A stretch of 7,189 nucleotides of DNA, from the NCBI GenBank assembly GCA_964458125.1, contig CAYWHE010000208.1, forward strand, positions 1 to 7,189, read 5' to 3'. Of the stretch, positions 6,494-7,189 are shown piece by piece; position 1 is the first letter of the stretch, and each line of letters starts with the position of its first letter. Under the pieces are notes generated by a model that saw nothing but the letters and a program-made list of their open reading frames with translations, was not told the DNA's origin and made no database searches. The stretch is from CAYWHE01 sp964458125. Its GTDB lineage: Bacteria > Bacteroidota > Bacteroidia > AKYH767-A > OLB10. The position numbers and the translations under genes were made by a program.

Positions 6494-7135
6494 ATGAATA
6501 CCAGGAAGGCCGTTAATTCGGCATACCATGCCAAGAACCAGGACGCCATTCACCGGTTTTTTGAGAGACAGTGCCTGATTACTCCGGATGCCATCGCGGT
6601 TACCTGCAAAGGGGAAGAACTGACCTATGCAGAACTGAATAACAGAGCCAACAGGTTATCCGCACTGATTGCAGAAACCGATAATCCAGGGAGGCTGACA
6701 GGTATTTGCCTGGAGCGTTCCATTGAACTGGTGGTGGCTGTTTTGGCCATACTGAAAACCGGGCATGCCTATGTGCCGTTTGACCCGGAATACCCGCAGG
6801 AAAGGTTGGCCTATATGATGGAGATCTCAAAACTGCCCCTGCTGATCACCAGCAGCCATCTGAAGGACAGGCTTCCTTCAGGTCATTGCCGGATGCTGGT
6901 ATTGGATGAACTGAAAGAAAGCACCGGCAACAGGCAACAGCAAAACCCCGAAGTTGATATCCGGTCAGGGGACCTGGCTTATGTCCTGTTTACCTCGGGA
7001 TCAACAGGTCTTCCAAAGGGCGTAGCCATGACGCACGGCCCCCTCTTTAACCTGATAAATTGGCAGCAAGCCGAAACAAACCTTGGCACTGCGGCAAAAA
7101 CGCTTCAGTTTGCACCGATCAGTTTTGATTTTTAA
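6494..7135 (+). CDS. NRPS adenylation domain, N-terminal part, ended early by a nonsense codon
   Basis: This is the start of an adenylation domain of a nonribosomal peptide synthetase, which activates an amino acid as aminoacyl-AMP for loading onto a carrier protein. Counting from the ATG at 6494, the core motifs appear in order: A1 LTYAEL (43-48), A2 LKTGHAYVPFD (87-97), A3 LAYVLFTSGSTGLPKG (161-176), and the first three residues of A4, FDF (211-213). The next codon is TAA, where A4 (FDxS) should have Ser. A complete adenylation domain is about 500 residues, so the 213-residue product lacks most of the substrate pocket, A5-A10 and any carrier domain, and should be inactive. No condensation domain precedes it; a TAA at 6479-6481 closes the frame upstream, so this would have been a loading module or a stand-alone A domain. 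A TTG at 6491 is a weaker alternative start. The gene is divergent from the Ig-repeat gene and probably begins a biosynthetic locus beyond the window. Confidence 0.85.
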   Translation: MNTRKAVNSAYHAKNQDAIHRFFERQCLITPDAIAVTCKGEELTYAELNNRANRLSALIAETDNPGRLTGICLERSIELVVAVLAILKTGHAYVPFDPEYPQERLAYMMEISKLPLLITSSHLKDRLPSGHCRMLVLDELKESTGNRQQQNPEVDIRSGDLAYVLFTSGSTGLPKGVAMTHGPLFNLINWQQAETNLGTAAKTLQFAPISFDF

Positions 7136-7189
7136 TTCCAGGAAATGTTCACTACCTGGGCGACAGGCGGAAAACTGTTTCTCATCGAC
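7136..7189 (+). pseudogene. Continuation of the NRPS adenylation domain after the in-frame TAA
   Basis: The 18 codons after the stop, in the same frame and running to the window end, read FQEMFTTWATGG then KLFLID. This matches the stretch that follows A4 in NRPS adenylation domains (typically SFQEIFSTW-GG-L-L). The homology passes straight through the stop with no shift, so the disruption is a substitution (TCA to TAA would suffice), not a frameshift. Whether this part is translated, through a later restart or read-through, cannot be told; no start codon with a plausible ribosome site is visible here. Confidence 0.8.

Noticed and set aside
7133..7135. TAA reassigned or read through as a sense codon
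   Set aside because: A neighbouring intact gene ends naturally at TAA just after a complete sorting domain, and no recoding structure is evident; a nonsense mutation or sequence error is simpler.

Overview
The window looks like chromosomal DNA from a member of the Bacteroidota, probably an environmental Chitinophagales- or Saprospirales-type lineage, though the order is a guess. Three things point this way. Two large secreted proteins end in type A sorting domains of the type IX secretion system (T9SS), which is restricted to this phylum. One of them is built from DUF4397-like units. The intergenic regions carry TAnnTTTG elements, the -7 motif of Bacteroidota promoters, and start codons lack clear Shine-Dalgarno sequences.

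Layout: (1) 1-158, minus strand, is the 5' part of an unrecognised reading frame interrupted by an in-frame TAA. (2) 301-327 is a hairpin terminator for the next gene. (3) 353-2059, minus, encodes a secreted repeat protein with DUF4397-like units and a T9SS tail. (4) 2060-2397 is a divergent intergenic region with two back-to-back -7 elements. (5) 2398-3807, plus, encodes a periplasmic SLT-type lytic transglycosylase with a C-terminal TPR and a GTG start. (6) 3830-3862 is a bidirectional hairpin terminator shared by convergent genes. (7) 3878-6184, minus, encodes a secreted T9SS protein with four tandem Ig-like repeats. (8) 6185-6493 is a divergent intergenic region with promoter candidates on both strands and an inverted repeat. 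(9) From 6494, plus, begins a nonribosomal peptide synthetase (NRPS) adenylation domain. It is cut by an in-frame TAA at 7133-7135, exactly at the Ser of the A4 (FDxS) motif, while clear adenylation-domain homology continues in the same frame to the window end.

The genes do not form one operon: orientations alternate (-, -, +, -, +) and each has its own promoter or terminator signals. The two minus-strand proteins are probably exported through Sec and then T9SS to the cell surface or medium. The transglycosylase acts on peptidoglycan. The NRPS belongs to a secondary-metabolite locus extending to the right of the window. I see no complete undescribed system. The most notable signal is the nonsense codon in the NRPS loading domain, together with a second in-frame TAA in the frame at the left edge.
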